Source of the DNA: G963701675 sp963701675
GTDB lineage: Bacteria; Planctomycetota; Planctomycetia; Gemmatales; Gemmataceae
DNA length: 64,000 bases
Reading direction: 5' to 3'
Assembly (NCBI GenBank): GCA_963701675.1
Contig: OY969623.1
Coordinates: forward strand, 992,001 to 1,056,000
Shown: positions 44,798 to 51,787 of the stretch, one piece after another
How the letters are laid out: the number at the start of each line of letters is the position of its first letter
Position numbering within the stretch: the stretch's first letter is position 1
The notes under the pieces: model-generated
Database searches by the model: none
What the model was told of the DNA's origin: nothing
The model's input: the letters and a program-made list of their open reading frames with translations, nothing else
Translations under genes and position numbers: made by a program

Positions 44798-46937
44798 ATG
44801 TCCCACCCCCGCCGATATTCCCCCCCGCGCTACCGACCCGAACTTCTCGCCCTTGAAACCCGCCTTGCGCCCGCCACATTGCTTCCCGGATTTAAGGAAA
44901 CCGTCGTCGCCACTGGTTTGACGGCGCCGACCGCCGTCGATTTCGCCCCGGACGGCCGAATGTTCGTGACCGAGTTGACCGGCGCGGTCCGCGTCTTCAA
45001 GAACGGCCAACTTCTGCCAAATCCGTTCGTGACCGTCGATGTCTCGTTGGAGGAGCCTCGGCGGGCTCCTGGGTATTGCCTTCGATCCGAATTACACCAG
45101 CAACCGCTTCGTGTATCTGTATTACACCGAAGCGTTCGCACCCAAACATCAAATCGTCATGCGCTTTACTGCCAACGCCCAAAACCCCGATGTGGCGGTT
45201 CCGCATAGCGATCAGCCCATTCTCTGGCTCGACAATAATCCGCAATCCAGCCATATCGGCGGCGCGATTCATTTCGGCGCCGACGGGAAGCTCTACATTC
45301 CCGACGGCGATAATGTTGACCCGGCCAACGCTCAAAACTTGGAAAAGATGGCCGGCAAGATTCTTCGAATCAACCCGGACGGAACAGTTCCGGCCGACAA
45401 TCCGTTCGCCGGAGTTTCGGGTGTGCAAGAGGAAATCTGGGCCTGGGGTTTCCGCAATCCATTTTCGTTCGCGGTCCAACCGGGCACGGGACGTATTTTC
45501 ATCAACGATGTCGGTTCTTCCAATCCACAACGGCGGGAAGAAATCAACGAACTGAAAAAGGGCGGCAACTACGGTTGGCCCATCCACGAAGGGTACACCA
45601 CCGCGGCCGGCTACGAGAGTCCGGTGTTCGCCTACGATGCGAGTTTCGGCGGCGGCAATTGCTCCATATCTGGCGGGGCGTTTTACAATCCGACCGTCAA
45701 TCAGTTTCCGTCCGAGTATACAGGCAAGTACTTCTTCAGCGATTTGTGCGGCGGATGGATTTACACCCTCGACCCGGACGCAGCTGACCCGGCGGCCACC
45801 GTCAAGCCCTTTGCGACAGGACTCACGGGGTTCCCGGTGGATATGCGCGTAGGTCCGGATGGAAGTTTGTATTACCTCGCGCATGCGAAAGGCGAAGTGC
45901 GGCGCATATCCCACGGCACGCCGCAAGCGATCGACATATTCGCCGTTGCAGGCGCTACCGGCCGAGTTCAGGTTCGCCAGGTCTCGACCGGCGAACTCGT
46001 TCATGAGTTCGCGCCGTTCGAAGGCATCTACATGTCCAGCGTGGCCGTCGCACTGGGTGACATCAACAATGACGGATTTCGCGATCTGATTGCAAGCACG
46101 CGTGACGGGACAGCCAAGGTCCGCGTGTTTGACGGCGCTTGGCTGACAACGGGCACTCTCAGCGTGTTGGCGGAATGGTCTGCATTTGCCGATGAATTCC
46201 AGATGGGCGCCAACGTGGCCGTCGGGGATGTCAACAACGACGGCTACGACGACATCATTGCGGGCGCAACCGCCGGTAATCCGCAGGTGCGTGTTTTCGA
46301 CGGCATTGATATCGCGAACGGCGCCTTCCAGCCGGATGCGAGCCTGTTGACGGAGTTCTTTGCTTACGGAATGAACTTCAACGTCGGCGCCAACGTGGCA
46401 GCCGGCGACATCAACCGCGATGGATTCGCCGACATCATCACCGGCGCGAGCGCCGGCAATCCGCACGTGCAAGTCTACAGCGGCAAGGACATCGCCACCG
46501 ATGCGTTCCAACCGGACACGAGCCGGCTAGCTTCGTGGTTTGCGTATGGACTCTCGTTTAACGTCGGCGCCAACGTCAGCACGGGCGACGTCGACGGCGA
46601 CGGCTACCTCGATATCATCACCGGGGCCACCACCGGTAATCCCCACGTTCGTGTCTACGACGGCAAGGGCATTGCGACGCTCGCCGTGCCGCTGAATACC
46701 GCGCCGGCCATACGGGTAGAGTTTTTTGCCTACGAGTTGCAGTTCAATGTCGGCGTCGCGATTGCGTCAGCTGATTTCGACGGCGACGGCAAAGCCGACC
46801 TGCTCACCGGCGCCACCGTCGGGGCCCCGCACTATCGCGTAGTCCGAAGCGATGCCACCGGTGTGTTTCCGCCGGCCCTCAACGGCATCGAAGGTATTCC
46901 GCCCGATTGGGCCGGCGGCATCACCGTCGCAGCGTGA
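44798..46937 (+). CDS. Surface PQQ-dependent sugar dehydrogenase-like protein with FG-GAP repeats, frameshifted near 45046-45058
   Basis: The N-terminus (residues 1-30) bears the planctomycete surface motif ELLALETRLAPAT. The glucose/sorbosone dehydrogenase propeller begins GFKETVVATGLTAPTAVDFA in the first frame. It continues in the second frame with LGGLLGIAFDPNYTSNRFVY, then HIGGAIHFGADGKLYIPDGD and IWAWGFRNPFSFAV. The C-terminus has five FG-GAP/VCBS-type repeats of about 60 residues (FNVGANVAAGDINRDGFAD, then IITGASAGNPHVQVYSGKD), with Ca-binding-like D-x-N/D-x-DG. One extra base in GTTGGAGGAGCC explains the frame change. It is probably exported and cell-surface attached. Whether it binds PQQ is not shown. 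Confidence 0.85.
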
Positions 46938-46940
46938 TCC

Positions 46941-47984
46941 CTACTTTTTTGCGTCGGACTTCGCCGGGGTAGTATCGGGCGCTTTCGGTTTTTGACGTTC
47001 GGCCTTCCAGAGGGCGTCCACCATGGTCGCGCCCGGAGGAATCTTGTCGGACCAAGTTAGCAGCACGCCGTAGTCGCGGACAACAAACCGAAGCCCGGGA
47101 TGGCTGTCTTCCAGCGCTTGTAACGCCGCCGCCAACGCGACCGGATCTTTGAAGCGAAGGCGGATGTTCAGCCCGGCAATCTCGCGTTCCTTGCTCCCGG
47201 ACGCCCGGAACGAGACGCCTGCCTTCGATTCCAGGAACTCCAGCACCTCGCCCACGGTCGTGTTGTCGAACTGCAACTGGATCTGCGTGTCGAGCGCCTT
47301 GCGAAGCTTGTCGGTCGTCGACCCCGTGGGCGCCGCGGTTGAGAGTGTTACGGGTGAGTGCAAAATGTGCGGCTGCAACTCCCACCGAATATTGAGCGGG
47401 GAATAATCGACGTTAGTCAGGACCCGACTTCTTTCGAAATTTACGTTCGGAACCAAGTTGAGGTATTGACGTGGATCGGCAACCGCAGACGCCTGCAACT
47501 GTTTCCCGAGCAAGAAAGGAAGTTCCGCCTCGACCTCGGCTAGCTTCGCCTTGGCTTGGGCCAATCTTTGTTGGATGTCTGTTTCCGTGGTTTTGTCAGC
47601 AATGCCAGTCTTACGCATGTTCGAGATACGCTTGTAGTCCTTCTCGACCAATTCAGTGAGAGCCCGCTGCGAGTCTAACGAACGCTGGAAGGCTATCACT
47701 TTCTGCGTGACTTGAAGGCGAGTCCGATTCAGTTCCGCTTCGGCTTCGCGCAGCTTGGCCTCGGCGACACGAATATCCGGATTGTCCTTCAAAGCCTTCG
47801 TCAGCATTTCTTCCAGCGACGGAATCGGCGCTCGTTCGGGCTTCGCGGGGCCCGGCGTGTCCTTGGAACCGGCCGGTGTGTCTTTGGCCTTCTCCGCCGC
47901 CTTCGAGGACTCTTGTCCGTTCGCCGATTCCGAACCGAGGAGCAGCATTGCGGACACTGCCGCGCTAACTATCCAGGGATGCAT
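46941..47984 (-). CDS. Secreted coiled-coil protein with C-terminal secretin/STN-like domain
   Basis: 347 residues. A signal peptide (MHPWIVSAAVSAMLLLGSES) and a Lys/Pro-rich linker precede an outer-membrane-efflux-like helical segment (LTKALKDNPDIRVAEAKLRE, then QRLAQAKAKLAEVEAELPF). The C-terminal domain (about 225-320) reads LDTQIQLQFDNTTVGEVLEF and KAGVSFRASG, a pattern of the short secretin/TonB N-terminal (STN) fold. It is third in an operon after an ECF sigma factor and a membrane protein. The start overlaps the previous gene by 20 bp. It is likely an envelope component controlled by that sigma factor; the function is unproven. Confidence 0.72.
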   Translation of the reverse strand: MHPWIVSAAVSAMLLLGSESANGQESSKAAEKAKDTPAGSKDTPGPAKPERAPIPSLEEMLTKALKDNPDIRVAEAKLREAEAELNRTRLQVTQKVIAFQRSLDSQRALTELVEKDYKRISNMRKTGIADKTTETDIQQRLAQAKAKLAEVEAELPFLLGKQLQASAVADPRQYLNLVPNVNFERSRVLTNVDYSPLNIRWELQPHILHSPVTLSTAAPTGSTTDKLRKALDTQIQLQFDNTTVGEVLEFLESKAGVSFRASGSKEREIAGLNIRLRFKDPVALAAALQALEDSHPGLRFVVRDYGVLLTWSDKIPPGATMVDALWKAERQKPKAPDTTPAKSDAKK

Positions 47985-48498
47985 CGAGTTTCTCCTTTGC
48001 TTTTGCTTGTTTCAGGGCGATCAACAACCAACTATCATCGGGGCCAACCGTGGTATCGGCAGCCGACCCGATTTCCAGCGCACTGCGATAACAGCGCACC
48101 GCCGCCGCCAAATCGCCGAATTCGTGCAAGTAACGATCTCCTGCTTGCTTGAAGAGGTCCGGTCGATTCACGGCACTATCGACGGCTTGCCATTCCAAAG
48201 TCCACGGTGAACTTTGGCCGAGAGGTTCAGTCGTGGGAACCGGTTGCTCGGAGTTCACGGCCACGACCTCTGCGGACGGATTCGCGGAAGCAAACCAGCG
48301 TGTGGTAAGCAGACCCGCCGAATAACACACCACACACACCACACCGATGGCCACGCGCTTCGCGATCCGCCGCCGGCGCACGACGCGCGTGGTCCGTTGC
48401 AGAATGGAGCTCCGAAGTCCCTCATCCGCGGGCACGCCGGCGTGGTCAGAAAGCAGGTCGAGCGACCGATCCGAATCGCGATCGTGGGGGTTGCTCAC
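47965..48498 (-). CDS. Single-pass membrane protein, probable anti-sigma-type regulator
   Basis: 177 residues. A cytoplasmic N-terminus (MSNPHDRDSDRSLDLLSDHA, with ADEGLRSSILQRTTRVVRRR) is followed by one membrane helix (about 49-69, AIGVVCVVCYSAGLLTTRWF) and an outer domain with a TPR-like patch (LFKQAGDRYLHEFGDLAAAV). The position, 4 bp after an ECF sigma gene, suggests an anti-sigma or accessory sensor. No zinc-finger HxxxCxxC motif is visible, so it is atypical if it is an anti-sigma factor. Confidence 0.6.
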   Translation of the reverse strand: MSNPHDRDSDRSLDLLSDHAGVPADEGLRSSILQRTTRVVRRRRIAKRVAIGVVCVVCYSAGLLTTRWFASANPSAEVVAVNSEQPVPTTEPLGQSSPWTLEWQAVDSAVNRPDLFKQAGDRYLHEFGDLAAAVRCYRSALEIGSAADTTVGPDDSWLLIALKQAKAKEKLDASLDS

Positions 48499-48502
48499 AG
48501 GC

Positions 48503-49048
48503 TCACTCCTCTTCGGTGTATGCCTCTCGAAATGCCTGCCGTGCCCGAGTCAACAATGATTCGATGGCCTTGGGCGATTCTTTCCACGAGTCGCTAATTT
48601 CCATGACGCTCTGCTGGTCCAGGTATTTCGCCCGCAAGACAGCTTCGTGACGCTCGGAAAGTTGGGCCAGCGCCAGGCGCAATGCGTTCGCTTCGTTCGT
48701 TGTCGCCGTTCGCGCTTGCGCTTGCGGTTCCGTGGCGGCGAGCCTTACTCGGCAGCGATTCTTGTAGATGCGTAACTGATTGCGAAGCACATTTGCGGCG
48801 ATGCCTCGAACCCAGGAGGCAAAGCTACCCGCCGCCGGATCAAAACGCCGGATGCGCCGAACCGCGATCAGCCAGGTGTCTTGCATGACGTCTTCGGCCA
48901 AGGCCCGCAAGCCGCCGCAGCGCCACACCACATAGGCGTAGACCGTCGGAAACGTGTCGTCATACAGCCGGCGCCACGCCTGCTCGTCGCCGGCCAACAC
49001 GGCGGACCGCAGGCCTCGTTCGTGCCAGACCCGGTCCGCTTCCGTCAT
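48503..49048 (-). CDS. ECF RNA polymerase sigma factor
   Basis: 181 residues. Region 2 has DEQAWRRLYDDTFPTVYAYV, AEDVMQDTWLIAVRRIRRFD and FASWVRGIAANVLRNQLR. Region 4 has LSERHEAVLRAKYLDQQSVM and SLLTRARQAFREAY. It directs RNA polymerase to a stress or envelope regulon. It heads an operon with a membrane protein and a coiled-coil export protein. The gap upstream has repeated TTGTCG/CGACAA half-sites (49064-49108), which may be its own promoter or an operator. The first codons and the upstream region recur as a decayed copy at 50146-50197. Confidence 0.92.
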   Translation of the reverse strand: MTEADRVWHERGLRSAVLAGDEQAWRRLYDDTFPTVYAYVVWRCGGLRALAEDVMQDTWLIAVRRIRRFDPAAGSFASWVRGIAANVLRNQLRIYKNRCRVRLAATEPQAQARTATTNEANALRLALAQLSERHEAVLRAKYLDQQSVMEISDSWKESPKAIESLLTRARQAFREAYTEEE

Positions 49049-49118
49049 GCCCGCGCCTCGGCCGATTGTCGCTACGACACCTTCTTATTGTCGTTGCACG
49101 CGACAATCCTTCGCAACG
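49042..49118. repeat. Direct repeat copy A: sigma-gene start and upstream region
   Basis: Bases 49042-49079 match 50146-50183 with five differences in 38, and 49106-49118 (ATCCTTCGCAACG) match 50185-50197 exactly. Copy A carries about 26 bp that are missing from copy B. The repeats are in the same orientation and flank two small orphan genes. Confidence 0.85.
49064..49108. promoter_or_regulatory. Inverted-repeat operator-like region upstream of the ECF sigma gene
   Basis: GATTGTCGC (49064-49072) and GCGACAATC (49100-49108) form a 9-bp inverted pair. An inner ATTGTCG/CGACAAT pair (49087-49093 and 49101-49107) adds a second dyad. The elements start 15 bp upstream of the sigma start codon on the minus strand. 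Dyads of this density look like a regulator site or overlapping promoter. Confidence 0.5.
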
Positions 49119-49245
49119 AGATATTCATCGAATCGCTTGCGTCTTCGAAACACAACGAGATGAGTGCGTAAACTAGGCAATTGGATTTGCGGTACAATCG
49201 GTTACGTCAACGCACAAGAACCGAACCAGCGCACGAGGTGTCGTG

Positions 49246-49683
49246 ATGCGAGGCAGTTTGATCGTCGGAATCTTCACGGGCCTTGGCCTCTTGCATCTCA
49301 ACTTCAATGACGAAGCATCCCAGACGGAAGCCAAACTCTGGGCTGCCGTTTCTGTGAGTTGTCCCGTATTTGAGGAAGACCAAGTAAAAGACGCCCTTCA
49401 TCTCACTTTTGCACTGGTCAATGACGGTAAGAAAGTCATTGCGCCAGACCTCAAATCATCAACGCTTTTGATAAACGGCAAAGAGCTTACGACATGGAGC
49501 CATCAGATTCTCCAGGGACCACAAAATGTTAACACCGAACAGATACCACCCGGAGACTATTGGGGTGTGACGTTGGCTTGTGGAGAACGGTTCACCAAGC
49601 CGGGCACTTATAAAATCATTTGGAAAGGGAAGCACTTCCAAGCGAATGAACTTACGTTTCGGGTGTTACCAAAAAAAGAATGA
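49246..49683 (+). CDS. Small secreted protein, unknown
   Basis: 145 residues from ATG 49246; the GTG at 49243 is equally in frame, but GAGG at 49235-49238 is better spaced for the ATG. A short hydrophobic N-terminus (LIVGIFTGLGLLHL) may be a signal peptide. The body is a beta-rich domain (HLTFALVNDGKKVIAPDL, then FTKPGTYKIIWKGKHF) with an Ig-like or intracellular-proteinase-inhibitor-like look. No named family is recognised. It is codirectional with the next gene, 15 bp upstream of it. Confidence 0.6.
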   Translation: MRGSLIVGIFTGLGLLHLNFNDEASQTEAKLWAAVSVSCPVFEEDQVKDALHLTFALVNDGKKVIAPDLKSSTLLINGKELTTWSHQILQGPQNVNTEQIPPGDYWGVTLACGERFTKPGTYKIIWKGKHFQANELTFRVLPKKE

Positions 49684-49698
49684 TTTTCGGACGTAGCT

Positions 49699-50130
49699 AT
49701 GCGTATCCGTTTCCGACGCACTATTTTTGTGGCATGCGGATGCGTACTTGCCCTCTGGTTTGGCGGGCTCCTATGGCGGGCATATCAACAAGATCGAAGA
49801 GTTAGTGAAACATCGTGCACGGCCATTCGTATCGGAATGACGATGGATGAAGTCGAGGCAATTCTCGGCCGACCTGGTCGGACGGTGGCGGGAGAGCTCG
49901 ACAATCAACGGTATGACCGTCCCTATCGTCGCGTGTCCAAGTCCCTTAGAGCCGTCGGCAAAACATGGGACGGCAGCCAAGGATCTATTGAGGTGTTCTT
50001 CGGCCAGGAAACCGGTGTTGTCGAATACCGTGCCTTTTGGCCGCTGCGACGAGATCGCACAGTTTTCTCTGGATTTAGGCGTATTTTGGAAAGCCTGGGC
50101 GAGGGGATTCAGAGGCAACTTGGACTGTGA
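49699..50130 (+). CDS. Small membrane-anchored protein with BamE/OmlA-like motif
   Basis: 143 residues. The basic N-terminus and helix IFVACGCVLALWFGGLLW form a membrane anchor. The outer part has IRIGMTMDEVEAILGRPGRT, the signature of SmpA/OmlA/BamE-like folds, and a short beta sheet (GSIEVFFGQETGVVEYRAF). Planctomycetes carry many such small 'GMT...EVxxILGxPG' proteins of unknown role. It lies between two direct repeats with the gene at 49246. Confidence 0.65.
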   Translation: MRIRFRRTIFVACGCVLALWFGGLLWRAYQQDRRVSETSCTAIRIGMTMDEVEAILGRPGRTVAGELDNQRYDRPYRRVSKSLRAVGKTWDGSQGSIEVFFGQETGVVEYRAFWPLRRDRTVFSGFRRILESLGEGIQRQLGL

Positions 50131-50145
50131 AACCAAATCTCCAGC

Positions 50146-50197
50146 CCGTCATGCGCGCGCCTCTGCCCATTGTCACTAAGACACATCCTTCGCAACG
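50146..50197. repeat. Direct repeat copy B: decayed copy of the sigma-gene start
   Basis: It matches 49042-49118 (see copy A), with a 26-nt deletion in the middle. It includes a relic of the sigma gene's first codons (CCGTCATGC on the plus strand) but no continuing coding frame. Confidence 0.8.
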
Positions 50198-50245
50198 TTC
50201 GACGTAACCGATTTTCCACTTGGCCTGGGATGCGAGACGTAAACC

Positions 50246-50254
50246 TGATATACT
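50246..50254 (+). promoter_or_regulatory. Extended -10 promoter TGATATACT for the RRM gene
   Basis: TGaTATACT at 50246-50254 is an extended -10. No good -35 is seen at 17 bp. A start near 50262 would leave a leader of about 140 nt before the ATG at 50405. Confidence 0.45.
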
Positions 50255-50404
50255 AGACCTAAGCTTGGGCCTTGCGTTGGTCCTGTGGTCGTCTCATCTT
50301 CCACTTCTCCCTCACCTGACCCTCGTCAAGATTTGTTTCCGGAGCTTCATTATTCCAGCGAGGAAAATGTTGCCCGGAGTGTTTTTCCATTCTAGGAGGC
50401 CCAT

Positions 50405-50734
50405 ATGGGCAAGAAGTTGTATGTAGGCAATTTGGCCTACGGCGTTACGGACAGCACTCTCCAGCAGTTGTTTAGCGCCCACGGCGCTGTGCAATCGGCG
50501 CAGGTCGTAATGGACCGCGACACCGGCCGCTCAAAAGGATTCGGTTTCGTCGAAATGGGGAGCGATCAAGAGGCTCAAGCGGCGACGACCGCGCTGAATC
50601 TCAAAGAGGTCGAGGGCCGAAGCATCACCGTCAACGAAGCTCGGCCGAAGACCGAGCGTGGCGGAAGTCGAGGTGGTTTCGGTGGTGAACGAGGCGGGTA
50701 CGGCGGCGGCGGCGGTGGTGGCCGACGCTACTAA
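50405..50734 (+). CDS. RNA-binding protein with RRM domain and Gly-rich tail
   Basis: 109 residues. One RRM spans residues 1 to about 80: RNP2 LYVGNLAY and RNP1 SKGFGFVEM, with loops VTDSTLQQLFSAHGAVQSA. The tail from about residue 82 is Gly- and Arg-rich (GGFGGERGGYGGGGGGGRRY), as in bacterial Rbp proteins known from cyanobacteria and planctomycetes, many cold-induced. An ideal ribosome site AGGAGG is at 50394-50399. A strong terminator follows at 50767-50800. It probably binds RNA and stabilises or unwinds it. The long leader is consistent with post-transcriptional control. Confidence 0.93.
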   Translation: MGKKLYVGNLAYGVTDSTLQQLFSAHGAVQSAQVVMDRDTGRSKGFGFVEMGSDQEAQAATTALNLKEVEGRSITVNEARPKTERGGSRGGFGGERGGYGGGGGGGRRY

Positions 50735-50766
50735 CTACGATTCTCGTTCTATGAGCGATTGTTGGG

Positions 50767-50800
50767 CGCCTCTGCCGCTTCGAGCGGCAGAGGCGTCTTT
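50767..50800 (+). terminator. Intrinsic terminator after the RRM gene
   Basis: A perfect 13-bp stem, CGCCTCTGCCGCT (50767-50779) with AGCGGCAGAGGCG (50783-50795), has a TCG loop and is followed by TCTTT. Confidence 0.85.
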
Positions 50801-50830
50801 GCCATTCCTCCAATGTCACGAGGGCCTTAC

Positions 50831-51193
50831 ATGTATGAAGCCTTTCAGAAGGAAATCGCTCGCCTGGTCACGTTGGTCAAAACAGCCGAGCTGGTAGACG
50901 AAAAACAAGTCCTTTGGTGCCTCTCGCGTCTTCCGGCTGCCTACCAAGAATTAGCACGCTCGTATGAGAGCCGGTTCGCGGACTCGATCACTTCCCATCA
51001 ACAGGCTGCCCTCGGGGTGCTGACCGCGGACACCTGTCAGAAGGCCACACTGCTGGCTGATAAGCTGCATGGAAAGTTTCAGTCGCTGAACGAACGCTTT
51101 GGTTTGCGGGCTCTGCCCCCGCAACGTGTACCACGCGCTCCGACCACCAAACGACCTCGGAAGGCCAAGGAATCGGTCACACCGGCCGAGTAG
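50831..51193 (+). CDS. Uncharacterised helical protein
   Basis: 120 residues from ATG 50831 (AGGG at 50821-50824). The frame is open to 50759 across the terminator and is not used from there. It is helical (AFQKEIARLVTLVKTAELVD, then ESRFADSITSHQQAALGV) with a Lys/Arg/Pro-rich tail (RVPRAPTTKRPRKAKE) that may bind nucleic acid. No family is recognised. It stands directly after the RRM gene terminator, so it probably has its own promoter or arises by read-through. Confidence 0.6.
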   Translation: MYEAFQKEIARLVTLVKTAELVDEKQVLWCLSRLPAAYQELARSYESRFADSITSHQQAALGVLTADTCQKATLLADKLHGKFQSLNERFGLRALPPQRVPRAPTTKRPRKAKESVTPAE

Positions 51194-51215
51194 ACCGCAT
51201 CGACTCGGAGAAAGT

Positions 51216-51395
51216 ATGAGGACGATTCGCTACATCTGCAAAGGATGCAAGAAATCGCAGTCCTTCGACGCCGATAGCACGACGGTATCGATTCTCAAGT
51301 CCACAACGCCTGTCCCGGGGCGTGAGGTATTCGCGACGACATGCCCTCGCTGCGGAACGGACAACGCAGTCGAGTTCGAAAACAACGACGGCTAA
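51216..51395 (+). CDS. Small zinc-ribbon protein
   Basis: 59 residues. CKGCKK near the N-terminus (residues 8-13) and CPRCGTDNAVE near the C-terminus form a two-knuckle zinc ribbon. GGAG at 51207-51210 marks ATG 51216; the longer frame to 51099 overlaps the previous gene. The role may be nucleic-acid or protein binding. It is tightly spaced (22 bp) after the helical protein, suggesting an operon. Confidence 0.65.
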   Translation: MRTIRYICKGCKKSQSFDADSTTVSILKSTTPVPGREVFATTCPRCGTDNAVEFENNDG

Positions 51396-51445
51396 TGTGA
51401 CGCGACCCAGGATCGGCGCTTGACCCACTCACACGGTCCACTCCG

Positions 51446-51781
51446 TTGGAAACTCCAGTGACCACAACCTACGATTGCCAGCAATGCGGTGCATGCTGCA
51501 TCGACCGCATGAGTGGCGCCGGATACGTGAATCTGAGCCGGGAAGAAGGCAAGCGTATGCAACGCCTTGGACTGCGCGTGGTGGTGGGAAGCTCTTGCAG
51601 TTTCCTGGGGACGAGAGCTCGGGAAGGCACGAACGGACGCCCTTGTGTGGCCTTTCAAGGAAACGTTGGGGACGATTGCGGCTGCTCGGTGTACGCTGAG
51701 CGACCGCGCGTGTGCCGGACCTACCATCCCTACAGCAGCGAATGCCTGACGGAACGACGTGCGGCCGGGCTGCCCGTTTGA
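51446..51781 (+). CDS. YkgJ-family cysteine cluster protein
   Basis: 111 residues. The start CQQCGACCI is the CxxCxxCC-like hallmark of the YkgJ family (possible zinc or Fe-S binding). CAVYAERPRVCRTYHPYS-type text (here CSVYAERPRVCRTYHPYS) completes it. TTG 51446 is the longest start and GTG 51458 an alternative. Members have putative roles in metal binding or oxidation control. The 3' end runs tail to tail with the beta-helix protein. Confidence 0.82.
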   Translation: METPVTTTYDCQQCGACCIDRMSGAGYVNLSREEGKRMQRLGLRVVVGSSCSFLGTRAREGTNGRPCVAFQGNVGDDCGCSVYAERPRVCRTYHPYSSECLTERRAAGLPV

Positions 51782-51787
51782 GGCGCC

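Noticed and set aside
44997..46511. 504-residue minus-strand frame over the PQQ-dehydrogenase gene
   Set aside because: It is a mirror of the repeated FG-GAP codons; a repetitive gene often leaves long antisense frames.
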